NCBI GenBank assembly: GCA_039029275.1 | Contig: JBCCGL010000008.1 | Span: 1-64,000, forward strand | Source: JBCCGL01 sp039029275 | GTDB lineage: Bacteria; Pseudomonadota; Gammaproteobacteria; JBCCGL01 | Reading direction: 5' to 3' | Length of the DNA: 64,000 nucleotides | Shown here: positions 1-8,468 of the stretch, piece by piece | How the letters are laid out: every line of letters begins with the position of its first letter | Numbering within the stretch: the stretch's first letter is position 1 | Position numbers and translations under genes: made by a program | Notes under the pieces: generated by a model | Seen by the model: the letters and a program-made list of their open reading frames with translations, nothing else | What the model was told of the DNA's origin: nothing | Databases searched by the model: none

Positions 1-69
1 CCGTTCGACTTGCATGTGTTAAGCATGCCGCCAGCGTTCAATCTGAGCCAGGATCAAACTCTTCAGTTC
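1..69 (-). rRNA. rrs: 16S ribosomal RNA, 5' end only (partial)
   Basis: Read on the minus strand, these bases are the start of a bacterial 16S rRNA: the universal AGAGTTTGATCCTGGCTCAG stretch is followed by a gammaproteobacterial-type continuation ending in GCAAGTCGAACGG at the window edge. The mature 5' end is placed near base 69 by comparison with E. coli, where the RNA begins AAATTGAAGAG. The rest of the rRNA operon lies to the left, outside the window. Confidence 0.97.
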
Positions 70-363
70 AAAGCTATTTACGGATAGCTCCGTATATCAA
101 TTTGATGAAGTGTTGACCCCGAATCTACTGACTATAGGTTCGGGATACTTTCATCGATTTTGTCGTACAAATGACATCATCGACACAAGCACCCACACAA
201 GTTACTTAAGTTCGAATTGTAAAAGAGCGTCAAGGCACTTTGCCTTGGCCGAGCTGGAGAATGTTAGATGCCTACTCAGTTTTAGTCAATACTTTTGAGG
301 CAAAAAAATTGCCCCGAAAGCCATTGAAACTGTGCTTTGGGACAATTTCCGCCAGCTGGCGAA
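70..363 (-). other. Leader region of the rRNA operon
   Basis: This stretch lies between the rRNA promoter and the mature 16S 5' end. It is transcribed with the rRNA and holds the boxA antitermination signal. The A/T-rich part around 295-350 would lie near the start of the transcript. No protein gene is credible here: the only open frame (110-298, plus strand) runs against the leader and resembles no protein. Confidence 0.75.
215..229 (-). promoter_or_regulatory. boxA antitermination site in the rRNA leader
   Basis: On the minus strand this reads GCTCTTTTACAATT, close to the E. coli rrn boxA (TGCTCTTTAACA). It lies about 145 bases upstream of the mature 16S end. boxA RNA binds NusB/NusE and protects rRNA transcription from Rho. 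The match and position support the call, but no boxB or boxC was looked for in detail. Confidence 0.75.
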
Positions 364-424
364 GGCGCGCATTATACAGCCGACTTTGACCTCGTCAACG
401 ACTTTCTAAAAAAGATTTTTTACA
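364..424 (-). promoter_or_regulatory. rRNA operon P1-type promoter with UP element
   Basis: On the minus strand there is a -35 box TTGACG (plus 393-398), a 16-bp spacer and a perfect -10 box TATAAT (plus 371-376). A G/C-only discriminator, GCGCGCC (plus 364-370), follows. Upstream of the -35 is an A/T-rich tract (about 401-424) like an UP element. The short spacer, G/C discriminator and UP element are the hallmarks of stringently controlled rRNA promoters regulated by ppGpp and initiating NTP level. Confidence 0.85.
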
Positions 425-656
425 GGTTAAGGCTGGCCGGATTTCGCGCCTGCAAAATACTGTTCTGACCACTTCAAAAACCGACGTTAAGGGCGGCAAA
501 ACATACGTCAATTCAAGGCACAGGACTTGCATATTATGACCCTGTAGTACTTGAGACGATGGCTTTGGCCACCAGACATTGACCCCTTGGGGTCAGGCAT
601 TCACCCAAACTTAAAACACGCCAACCACGCACAGATATTGATGCGGGAGACAAATA

Positions 657-1067
657 ATGAATAGCTCTACCTTAAAGGTTCAACCAAAGGATTCACTTGC
701 TGATAAACGTGTACTTATCGTCGATGATGAAACGGACATCATCCAACTGCTGGAGAGCATGCTTGCCGCCACCGGCTGCGAGGTCGTCACCGCGACTGGC
801 GCGGGACAAGCCTTACAGCTGTGCGATGAAGGGTTGCAGGTCGACCTGATCCTCATGGATGTAATTCTGCCCTGCTCGATAAATGGGGGCGCTCTATCTA
901 AGGAACTGAAAACACGCCTGCCCGGGACCCCAGTGGTGTTTATGTCCGGCTATGCGGAAAACTCGGTACCACAGTTGGGGCAACGTGTTGGCGACACCGC
1001 TATGCTGCAAAAACCTTTCTCGCGAACAGATTTGATATCAACTCTAGAGTCAATTCTAATCCATTAG
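657..1067 (+). CDS. Single-domain response regulator (CheY-like receiver)
   Basis: This 136-residue protein is one receiver domain with no output domain. The acidic pair D23/D24, the phosphoacceptor D68 (in LILMD), the switch Ser97 and the conserved K119 (in QKPF) are all present, so it should be phosphorylatable. It would act in the cytoplasm through protein contacts or as a phosphorelay intermediate. A GGGAG ribosome site lies just upstream of the ATG. No sensor kinase is nearby, so its partner is unknown. It is transcribed away from the rRNA operon. Confidence 0.85.
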   Translation: MNSSTLKVQPKDSLADKRVLIVDDETDIIQLLESMLAATGCEVVTATGAGQALQLCDEGLQVDLILMDVILPCSINGGALSKELKTRLPGTPVVFMSGYAENSVPQLGQRVGDTAMLQKPFSRTDLISTLESILIH

Positions 1068-1477
1068 CGACGGGACATCGGTAGGCTAACTCTATTGGAT
1101 CGCTAACCTTTTAACCCGCCGTCCGCTCGCCGGATACTCGCAGCAATTAACGGCGGCAATTTCCCACCGCATGCGCACGATTTTTCACCTTCGATCTTGC
1201 ACGCATACGGTCTATCAGCCCAAACGGAACAATGTCCAGGTTGTGAATACGCTTAAAGCGGGCGAATAAAGTGAAAAACTCTCACTCGGATTGACGCATT
1301 CCGGGCATCCTCCTGAGCACAGTCCTCGGTCAGTAGCGGCTCTCTTGCGACTCGCAAAGCAACTCGGTGATCTAACAACGTGGTGCCGCTCTCAAGTCCG
1401 CACCTCAGGTAATGATGATGCTGTCAAAATCGCGTTCAGCCACATAATTAAACCGGATTCCGACGATGGCGCCGCAG
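1068..1477. other. Intergenic region, no gene recognised
   Basis: About 410 bases lie between the response regulator and the 3' end of the AraC-type gene. A small plus-strand open frame (1291-1542) overlaps the end of the AraC gene, has a composition like random sequence and no clear ribosome site, so it is not called. I see no strong terminator or repeat here. Confidence 0.5.
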
Positions 1478-2464
1478 TTACGTCGGCAAACCAGCCTCGG
1501 CAGACGGGGGGTGACCAAAGTGTTTACGATACGAGGCCGTGAACGCAGAAGGGCTGGAAAACCCTACGCGATGCGCCGTTTCCGCGACGGCAAGTTTGTG
1601 GTCTATCAGCAGCACCCGAGCCATGTGCAGACGTTGGGATTTGATATAGCCAAAAATAGTGGTACTGAAGGCGAGCTTAAAGTGCGCCTGAAGCGTTGTG
1701 ATATTGGTGCCGACCTGCCGCGCGAGGTCGAGAGTTTTGGGTGGATCTAGCAGCGATGAATCCAAGATCGAGCGGGCGTGCATCAGCCGATCGAAATGGG
1801 TGCGGCCGATCTTTTGCACCAGCCGGTTTTCTTCGCGCAATAGCTGGACAATTTCCATAACGTATTGAAGCGCATTGCTTTCCTGATATAGCGTTGCGAG
1901 GCCCCCGCCATAGGAGTGATTGAACGCGTTGTGGGCCAATGTGATCAGGCGTTGAGACACAGGCAGTGCCTCAACCCTTAAGCCCGGCAGGATATCTCCG
2001 AGCGTCGACAGTTGCTGATCGTCAAAGTTATTGGCAAAACGCTCGAAAAATGCCGGTTTTAAGGCAACGCTGAATGTTTTGAAATATTGCCCGGCCCGCA
2101 CCCGTCGCGAACAGTGCAGAGTTTCACTAGACCCAATCAGTGTTCCCCGGTTGATAGGATTATCAACCACACCGTAGCCGTCAATATGGAGACCATCCAG
2201 GTTTCCTTCCAGCATGATCGGGCAAACGATTTGCGGCTCAATAGAATATTCAAATTCCAGATCGCTGTGGCAGTTCAGGGCGTGTATCTCGCAAGTGAGA
2301 CCCGGTTGCACCTCCTCTATCAGCATTTGCCCAGACCCAAATGGCATTTCGATATTGTTATCGGGAGTCGGTGTCAGGGCCACGTCCAAACAGCTTTCCG
2401 CCGCCTCGCAAATCAAGCGGCTAACCGTCACGTCGCCGTGGATATTCATCTGTCTTTTTAGCAT
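1478..2464 (-). CDS. AraC-family transcriptional regulator, siderophore-locus type
   Basis: This 328-residue protein has a C-terminal AraC/XylS helix-turn-helix pair in about its last 100 residues (DLARQVGTNITTLQAHFK, then AETAHRVGFSSPSAFTASYR) and an N-terminal ligand-sensing half. Its length and its place divergent from a TonB receptor recall PchR/AlcR-type regulators, which activate uptake genes when the ferric siderophore binds. The ATG at 2464 is chosen because GGAAG lies six bases upstream; an in-frame start at 2518 lacks this. It probably controls the receptor at 2649 and the fused transporter after it. The ligand is inferred from context only. Confidence 0.85.
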   Translation of the reverse strand: MLKRQMNIHGDVTVSRLICEAAESCLDVALTPTPDNNIEMPFGSGQMLIEEVQPGLTCEIHALNCHSDLEFEYSIEPQIVCPIMLEGNLDGLHIDGYGVVDNPINRGTLIGSSETLHCSRRVRAGQYFKTFSVALKPAFFERFANNFDDQQLSTLGDILPGLRVEALPVSQRLITLAHNAFNHSYGGGLATLYQESNALQYVMEIVQLLREENRLVQKIGRTHFDRLMHARSILDSSLLDPPKTLDLARQVGTNITTLQAHFKLAFSTTIFGYIKSQRLHMARVLLIDHKLAVAETAHRVGFSSPSAFTASYRKHFGHPPSAEAGLPT

Positions 2465-2601
2465 GTAAATCTTCCAGAGTATTTGGGGCAAACAGCTCTT
2501 TGCTGACTCCTCGACCATTCAATGCACAGAGAAAAATACGTTTTGCGACAGCATTATTTGGTTTCGCGCTAGCCGGGCCATAGATACAAGGTAACCACCT
2601 C

Positions 2602-2620
2602 GATAATAATAATCATTCTC
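2602..2620. promoter_or_regulatory. Fur box upstream of the TonB-dependent receptor
   Basis: GATAATAATAATCATTCTC matches 17 of 19 positions of the classic Fur consensus GATAATGATAATCATTATC. It lies 28 bases before the receptor ATG, between the divergent AraC-type regulator and the receptor, so it could repress both when iron is plentiful. The match and the neighbouring siderophore genes support each other. Confidence 0.9.
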
Positions 2621-2648
2621 AATTATAAATACGAGTGAGGGCTCGAAT

Positions 2649-4712
2649 ATGAATGCAAAAAGCTTTTGCCTGAAGCTGGTATCCACCGTGTTTGTCAGCG
2701 TTTACGCAACTGTGTGGCCCCAAAACTCATGGTCAGAGGACGAGGTGACCGCGGAACTGGACACCCTGGTGGTAACGGGCGAACGCGTTGAGCGCTCAGT
2801 TCAGGATACGGCTTCCAGCGTGGTGGTATTCGATGAGCAACGCCTTTCCGAACAGGCCGGGGCGGACCGCATCGAGCAATTGTACGACTTTGTGCCAAAC
2901 CTGCAGCGAGGTGAAAGCGATCTGGGAGTATCCATACGCGGGCAGGACAGCACCGGTGTACTCATTGGTGCCAACGCTTTTCTCGGTGGCACCCGACCGC
3001 GTGCCACCCTACAGGTCGACGGACGGGTCCTCAATTTCAATGAATCAATTTACGGATTGACCTCAATTTGGGATGTAGAGCAGATCGAGATTTTTCGCGG
3101 CCCGCAGACAACCACTCAGGGTCGCAACGCAACCGCAGGTGCCATTTTTGTTGAAACCAAAGACCCCACGTTCGAAACCGAGAACGCCGCTCAGGTGGTG
3201 CTCGGAAATTACGACACGCGGCAGGCATCATTCGTTTTATCCGGACCGCTGATCGCGGATGAATTAGCTGCGCGGTTAGCTGTTGATGTGCGCGAGCACG
3301 AGAGCTGGATGAATTATGTCTCACCCGATGTGCTCGACGGTGCCGATCGCGAAGAAGACGACTACGCCACCGCGCGCGCCAAATTGTTATACACGCCGTC
3401 TGACAACCCCGATCTTGAAGTCCTGACGACTTACACACATCTGGATGCACGCAATCCACAACTCGAAACCGCAGACGAGCCTTTTGACGATCGCATACAG
3501 AATGTTCAAAACGGCGCGCTTTGGGACACCAATGTAGATTCACTGACACTGGAAACGACGTATGCCATCAACGATACCTGGGATGCGAGTGTCACAGCGA
3601 CATATGCGGATTCCAGAAGCGAACGTTTCGCCGCACCCGGGTTCGGCACGGCGGTGGTCAAAGCCGAAGAATACTCGCTCGAAAGTCTGCTGCGTTTTGA
3701 CGCGCCCGGCAGCCGCACACGCGGGATTGTCGGCGTTGCCTACTTCACGGCAGACCAGGATGAAACCAGCGATCTTTCCGCGTTTCTCGGATTTGGTGAT
3801 TTCACTGACGAGCAGCAAAGCGTTGGCGTTTTTGGCGAGCTGACATATGACGTGACACCCAAGCTGCACCTGACAGCAGGCGGTCGTTTCCAGAAAGACT
3901 CGCAAGACCGCTCGGGCAGCCTGGGCCCGGCTTCGCTCGATTACGACAACAGCTTTGACGAGTTCCTGCCGAAGGTCGAAGTTGCCTATGATTTGCGCGA
4001 CAACGTCGTTATCGGGGCATCGGCGAAAAAAGGATTTAACCCAGGCGGCACAACGGTTTCCTTCACCACGGGTGCCATCGATGAATTCGATGCAGAAACG
4101 CTGTGGTCGTACGAGCTGTTTTCGCGTGCCAACCTGGCCGGCGGCGATCTGATGCTGTCCAGCAATCTGTTTTTCACCGATTTTACCGATGCACAGCGTC
4201 CCCTGATTACCATCGTAGACACACCCAGCGGGCCAACAGAATCGACAGAATTTGCGAACGCACCGTCTGCGGAAAGTTACGGCCTGGAACTGGAAAGTCT
4301 ATGGGCCGCAAACCCCGTTTTGCGTGTGCGTGCTGCCTTGGGTTTTCTGAAAACCGAGATCAAAGAAACCAATCTGCCCAACGACCCAATTCTGGGAAAG
4401 GAGTTTCAACGTGCACCTGAGGTCACCGCGGCACTTGGATTTAATATAAAAGCCACCGAGCAACTGACACTGGATCTTAATGCACGCTACAGCGCGAGCT
4501 ACTACAGCGATGACGCAAATACACCGGAGTTGGAAATCGACAGCGTGACGATCGTCGACCTCAAGGCAAGCTACGATTTTGATGATCTGCACGCCTTTGC
4601 CTATGTGCGCAATGCCACCGATGAGACATACCAGGTCTGGCAGTTAAGACCGGGGAATTCATCGCTGGGCGATCCGCGCGAGTACGGGGTGGGGCTGCAG
4701 ATGACCTTTTAA
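2649..4712 (+). CDS. TonB-dependent outer-membrane siderophore receptor
   Basis: This 687-residue protein has a signal peptide (about residues 1-29), a TonB-box-like stretch (LDTLVVTGER), a plug domain containing the conserved IEIFRGPQTTTQGRNATAGA-type motif, and a C-terminal 22-strand barrel ending in Phe (LQMTF). Size and order are typical of ferric-siderophore receptors energised by TonB-ExbBD. A Fur box lies just upstream and a fused transporter/reductase just downstream, so iron is the likely cargo. The exact siderophore cannot be read from the sequence. The start is supported by GAGGG 8 bases upstream. Confidence 0.92.
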   Translation: MNAKSFCLKLVSTVFVSVYATVWPQNSWSEDEVTAELDTLVVTGERVERSVQDTASSVVVFDEQRLSEQAGADRIEQLYDFVPNLQRGESDLGVSIRGQDSTGVLIGANAFLGGTRPRATLQVDGRVLNFNESIYGLTSIWDVEQIEIFRGPQTTTQGRNATAGAIFVETKDPTFETENAAQVVLGNYDTRQASFVLSGPLIADELAARLAVDVREHESWMNYVSPDVLDGADREEDDYATARAKLLYTPSDNPDLEVLTTYTHLDARNPQLETADEPFDDRIQNVQNGALWDTNVDSLTLETTYAINDTWDASVTATYADSRSERFAAPGFGTAVVKAEEYSLESLLRFDAPGSRTRGIVGVAYFTADQDETSDLSAFLGFGDFTDEQQSVGVFGELTYDVTPKLHLTAGGRFQKDSQDRSGSLGPASLDYDNSFDEFLPKVEVAYDLRDNVVIGASAKKGFNPGGTTVSFTTGAIDEFDAETLWSYELFSRANLAGGDLMLSSNLFFTDFTDAQRPLITIVDTPSGPTESTEFANAPSAESYGLELESLWAANPVLRVRAALGFLKTEIKETNLPNDPILGKEFQRAPEVTAALGFNIKATEQLTLDLNARYSASYYSDDANTPELEIDSVTIVDLKASYDFDDLHAFAYVRNATDETYQVWQLRPGNSSLGDPREYGVGLQMTF

Positions 4713-4806
4713 AAAACAGCGGCAACCCTGAAGGCGTTAGCACGATTGCGCGCCTTCAGCCCTCGCAATCTTTAACCGTTCTTAACCCATTATCGATTGA
4801 GTCCGC

Positions 4807-7053
4807 ATGCGCTGGCGTATCCTTGCTGTCATTGGAATTCTGTACGCCGTACAATTTGTACCGGCGATATTCATCTTTATGACATTGCCGATCATTATGC
4901 GTGACGCCGGGCATTCGGCCACGACCATTGGTCTGGTGCAGTTAGTCGGGATCCCGCATATCGCTAAATTCCTGTGGGCGCCGCTGATCGACAAGTTCAA
5001 GCCCGGCCGCCATCGTTATAAATCCTGGATACTTATTCTCTCAAGCATTCACGTCGTAGCGCTGCTCGGTCTCGCGTTGCTTGATCCCGCCGGTCCCATC
5101 CTGCCTTTTTTTATCGTGCTGTTGATCGCTGTAACAGCCGTCAGTACGCAGGACGTTGCGGTGGATGCGCTGGCCATCTCGCTGATGCACCCCACGGAGC
5201 GTGCGCTTGGTGCAAGTTTTCAAACCTTTGGAGTTTATGTGGGCGCAGTCGTCGGCGCGTTTGGGTTTCTTCATCTTTATGGTCACATCGGCTGGACAGC
5301 AACGGTGCAAATTCAGGCCGCGTTGTTCGCGCTGCCGCTGATATCGTTGCGTTTTATTGACGAGCCTGAGCGTCCGCGCGACGCACCAATAATCAATTTT
5401 CGCAGCTCGCTGGGATTTTTTACGCAGCCGCGCATAGGACGCTGGTTAGCGTTGTTAGGCACAATACGCGTGCCTCTTATCTTTGTCTCTTTACCGATCC
5501 GCCTGATGATGGTCGACGAAGGGATGAGCACAGACGAGATCGCGCTCTGGTTTGGTTTGATCGCGATGAGCGCAGCGGGCAGTGCGGCGCTGGTCGTCGG
5601 CCCTTTGATGCGCAAACTACCCAGGGTGTTGGCGCTCTATCTGGTTGGATTTATCAATCTCGCGATGTTGATCGCGCTGTGTGTGCTTGCCAGCGCGCTT
5701 CCCGATGCTATTCGCTACGCCATCGTTATCACATGGGTGCTTATCGCGACCACCGACACGCTGTTACTGCGCTGTGCGATGGATAAGGTGCGCCCGCAAC
5801 TTCCCGGTTTTGATTTCTCCATTCAAGTCGCGCTCTTCACCTTGTTGGCAATGCTGTCGAATCCTCTCGCCGGAGCGATGATCGATACGGTGGGGTACCT
5901 GCCGGTGTTTTATACGGCAATTTTACTCGCGCTCTTACCGCTCGCGATTTTGCAGATTTGCTTCGCGACACTGCGCAATGCCGCTGTCAATCTCGACGGC
6001 GAAACCTTTGTTTCGACCGGTACCTTAGTGACAAAAAAAGCTGTCGCAATTCTGGACTTTTGTTCAGAACATTTCTCCGAGGAGGGCATTAACTGTGCAC
6101 GGCCCGCACCCGGGTGTCTGAGAATGGAAGCCATGGGCTGCACCGTGTTAATGCAGACTCGAAACCAGGCGATCGATATCCGAATCGAAACACCTACCGA
6201 AAATTTTATGATTTTTATCCGCGACAATATCATCGAGCACATTCGGGAAATCGACGCGCAGGCGGTGGACGAAATGCGCTGGGAAGGCGGTGTCAGGGTT
6301 GGTCAAATGCCCGCCAATTTTTACATCCTGCGCGCGACCAATCGCCGCGAAATTTTTCCCGGCTTGATACGAGTAACGCTCGCAGGCGACGGCGTCAAGT
6401 CGCTGGTCAACGACGGGATTCATATCAGATTAATGATGCCGGAACAGCGCGGTCGGCAACCGGTATGGCCTGTGATTGGCAAAAACGGCGGCCTTGTCTG
6501 GCCCGAGGGCGAGGACAGGCTGCATACCCGTTTTGTCACCATCCGCGCGATACGCCTGAATCAATGCGAGATTGATGTCGATATTGCACATCACAGCGGT
6601 GGGCTGATTTCCGACTGGGCAGCACTGCGAGGGGATCATCAGCAAGTGGGGGTGATGGGGCCCGGAGGCGAGATGCATTTGCCGGCAACTGAGAACATTA
6701 TCCTCGCCGCTGATCTCACCGGTTTACCCGCAGTTGCGCGATTGATTGATGCGGCGGGAGGTCACGTGACAGGTTATCTGTTTGGTGCCGCGCCGTCGCA
6801 GCAGGCTCTGAACCAGTATCTGCCCCAATCAAACTTGAAGGTGATCGCAATTCCCCTGGACACTTTCGATAAAAAAGTGACCGATACGATTAAACACTGT
6901 ACAGATGACACTGTTCCCTACGCGTGGTTTGCCGGAGAATTTACGACTGCGCGCGCCGCCCGCGAGGTTTTTCAGAATCGTTTTGGTTTGTCCAGAAAAG
7001 ACCGGCACTGCATGGCGTACTGGCGCAAAGGCGAGTCTGGTCACAAGCCTTGA
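4807..7053 (+). CDS. Three-domain protein: MFS siderophore transporter, DUF2218 and siderophore-interacting reductase
   Basis: One open frame of 748 residues. Residues 1 to about 395 are a 12-helix major facilitator of the RhtX/FptX/AmpG-like group, which brings siderophores across the inner membrane. Residues about 405-495 match DUF2218, and about 510-745 a siderophore-interacting FAD/NAD(P)H protein (ViuB/SIP type) with GEFTTARAAREVF and the terminal AYWRKGE motif. The flavin motif reads RFVTIR where the family usually has RxYTxR, a possible loss of the Tyr. The fusion would place ferric-siderophore import and cytoplasmic reduction on one polypeptide. It follows the receptor by 94 bases, probably in one transcription unit. 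Confidence 0.85.
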   Translation: MRWRILAVIGILYAVQFVPAIFIFMTLPIIMRDAGHSATTIGLVQLVGIPHIAKFLWAPLIDKFKPGRHRYKSWILILSSIHVVALLGLALLDPAGPILPFFIVLLIAVTAVSTQDVAVDALAISLMHPTERALGASFQTFGVYVGAVVGAFGFLHLYGHIGWTATVQIQAALFALPLISLRFIDEPERPRDAPIINFRSSLGFFTQPRIGRWLALLGTIRVPLIFVSLPIRLMMVDEGMSTDEIALWFGLIAMSAAGSAALVVGPLMRKLPRVLALYLVGFINLAMLIALCVLASALPDAIRYAIVITWVLIATTDTLLLRCAMDKVRPQLPGFDFSIQVALFTLLAMLSNPLAGAMIDTVGYLPVFYTAILLALLPLAILQICFATLRNAAVNLDGETFVSTGTLVTKKAVAILDFCSEHFSEEGINCARPAPGCLRMEAMGCTVLMQTRNQAIDIRIETPTENFMIFIRDNIIEHIREIDAQAVDEMRWEGGVRVGQMPANFYILRATNRREIFPGLIRVTLAGDGVKSLVNDGIHIRLMMPEQRGRQPVWPVIGKNGGLVWPEGEDRLHTRFVTIRAIRLNQCEIDVDIAHHSGGLISDWAALRGDHQQVGVMGPGGEMHLPATENIILAADLTGLPAVARLIDAAGGHVTGYLFGAAPSQQALNQYLPQSNLKVIAIPLDTFDKKVTDTIKHCTDDTVPYAWFAGEFTTARAAREVFQNRFGLSRKDRHCMAYWRKGESGHKP

Positions 7054-7076
7054 CGACACCGAGAGAAAAGCAATTT

Positions 7077-7125
7077 TTGCCTGCCGCTAACGCAACGGTT
7101 GACAAGCGTCGTCGAAGGCAGGCAA
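7077..7125. terminator. Possible bidirectional terminator hairpin
   Basis: TTGCCTGCC (7077-7085) and GGCAGGCAA (7117-7125) form a 9-bp stem between the convergent siderophore-transporter and tyrS genes. On the minus strand a moderately T-rich stretch (AAATTGCTTTTC) follows, but the loop is long (31 bases), so terminator function is uncertain. Confidence 0.35.
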
Positions 7126-7135
7126 CCACAATAAG

Positions 7136-8338
7136 TTAAGTTACTTCCACCCGTGCAAATCGCCGCTTGCCGACCTGATAGACGTGACTCGTTCCGGCCT
7201 GAATCTCCAGCCGGGTATCCTCGATCTTTTCAGCGTCGATCTTGACTGCGCCCTGACGGATCATGCGCATCGCATCCGACGTACTGGAGACAAGACCCGC
7301 GTCTTTGAGTAATCGCGGAATCTGTATCGAACCACCCTCGCTGGCGAGAGTCACTTCGTCGATCTCATCTGGCATAGCGCCTTTTTGAAAGCGCGCGATA
7401 AATTCTGACTGCGCTTCCTCGGCTGCTTTTTCATCGTGAAAACGCGCGACCAGCTCGCGGCAGAGCTCGAACTTGATGTCGCGAGGGTTTTCGCCATCCT
7501 CGACGCGTTTTTTGAACGCCGCAATTTCGCTATTGCTGCGAAAGCTGAGCAGATCAAAGTAGCGCCACATCAGCTCGTCGCTTATCGACATGATCTTGCC
7601 AAACATCTCCCCCGGCGCGTCTTCAATCCCGATGTAGTTGCCCAGTGACTTGGACATTTTGTTGACGCCGTCCAACCCCTCGAGCAAGGGCATGGTCAGA
7701 ATCGACTGCGGCGTCTGGCCATTGTCTTTTTGCAACTCGCGACCGACGAGAAGATTAAAACGCTGATCAGTGCCGCCGAGCTCCACGTCTGCCTGCAACG
7801 CCACCGAATCGTAGCCCTGCGCCAAGGGGTAGAGAAACTCGTGAATGGATATTGGCTGGTTGCCCTTAAAACGCTTGCTGAAATCATCTCTCTCCAGCAT
7901 TCGGGCGACGGTGTAGCTGGAGGCAAGCTTGATCATCCCCTCTGCACCTAATTTATTCATCCACTCGGAGTTGAACGCGATGCGGGTCTTGTCGGGGTCG
8001 AGAATTTTGAACACCTGCGACTTGTACGTCTCGGCATTAGCCTCGATCTCCTCTCTGCTGAGCGGCGGTCGGGTGACGTTTTTGCCGCTGGGGTCACCGA
8101 TCATGCCGGTGAAGTCACCGATTAGAAAAACAACCTCGTGCCCCAGCATCTGAAACTGACGCATCTTATTAATGAGCACCGTGTGGCCGAGATGCAAATC
8201 GGGCGCGGTGGGGTCGAAGCCGGTTTTGACCCTGAGTGTCTCTCCTTTGTCGAGGCGCGACTTGAGTTCTTCGGCGACGATAATGTCGTCGGCTCCGCGA
8301 CTGATGAGATCCCACTGTTCTTGCGAGGACACTGCCAA
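7136..8338 (-). CDS. tyrS: Tyrosine--tRNA ligase
   Basis: This 400-residue protein charges tRNA-Tyr with tyrosine in the cytoplasm. It has the class I signatures HLGH (near residue 47) and KMSKS, and a C-terminal S4-type RNA-binding domain that includes DAMRMIRQGAVKID. The length fits the TyrZ-type enzyme of Pseudomonas. The start is non-ATG: TTG at 8338, or GTG at 8332, which has GGGG at a better distance (8 bases). The neighbouring M23 peptidase gene is divergent, as in Pseudomonas. Confidence 0.96.
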   Translation of the reverse strand: MAVSSQEQWDLISRGADDIIVAEELKSRLDKGETLRVKTGFDPTAPDLHLGHTVLINKMRQFQMLGHEVVFLIGDFTGMIGDPSGKNVTRPPLSREEIEANAETYKSQVFKILDPDKTRIAFNSEWMNKLGAEGMIKLASSYTVARMLERDDFSKRFKGNQPISIHEFLYPLAQGYDSVALQADVELGGTDQRFNLLVGRELQKDNGQTPQSILTMPLLEGLDGVNKMSKSLGNYIGIEDAPGEMFGKIMSISDELMWRYFDLLSFRSNSEIAAFKKRVEDGENPRDIKFELCRELVARFHDEKAAEEAQSEFIARFQKGAMPDEIDEVTLASEGGSIQIPRLLKDAGLVSSTSDAMRMIRQGAVKIDAEKIEDTRLEIQAGTSHVYQVGKRRFARVEVT

Positions 8339-8468
8339 TACCCCAATTCAAAGAGGGCGCAACCATACTGGCATGCTACCGCTTGTGCAATTAGCAATTG
8401 CAGATTGCGGTTCATCCCGCTATGGTTCGCCGCAAAAAAAATATAACAACAGCTTCGGAAGAGAACGT

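Noticed and set aside
1291..1542. Plus-strand open frame overlapping the end of the AraC-type gene
   Set aside because: No ribosome site, composition unlike a protein, and it overlaps a clear gene on the other strand.
2087..2461. Plus-strand frame inside the AraC-type gene
   Set aside because: Overlaps a gene with clear helix-turn-helix signatures on the other strand and has no motifs of its own.
4728..4759. Hairpin after the TonB receptor (CTGAAGGCG / CGCCTTCAG)
   Set aside because: The 14-base loop and the lack of a T run argue against a terminator; it may affect read-through to the fused transporter but cannot be called.
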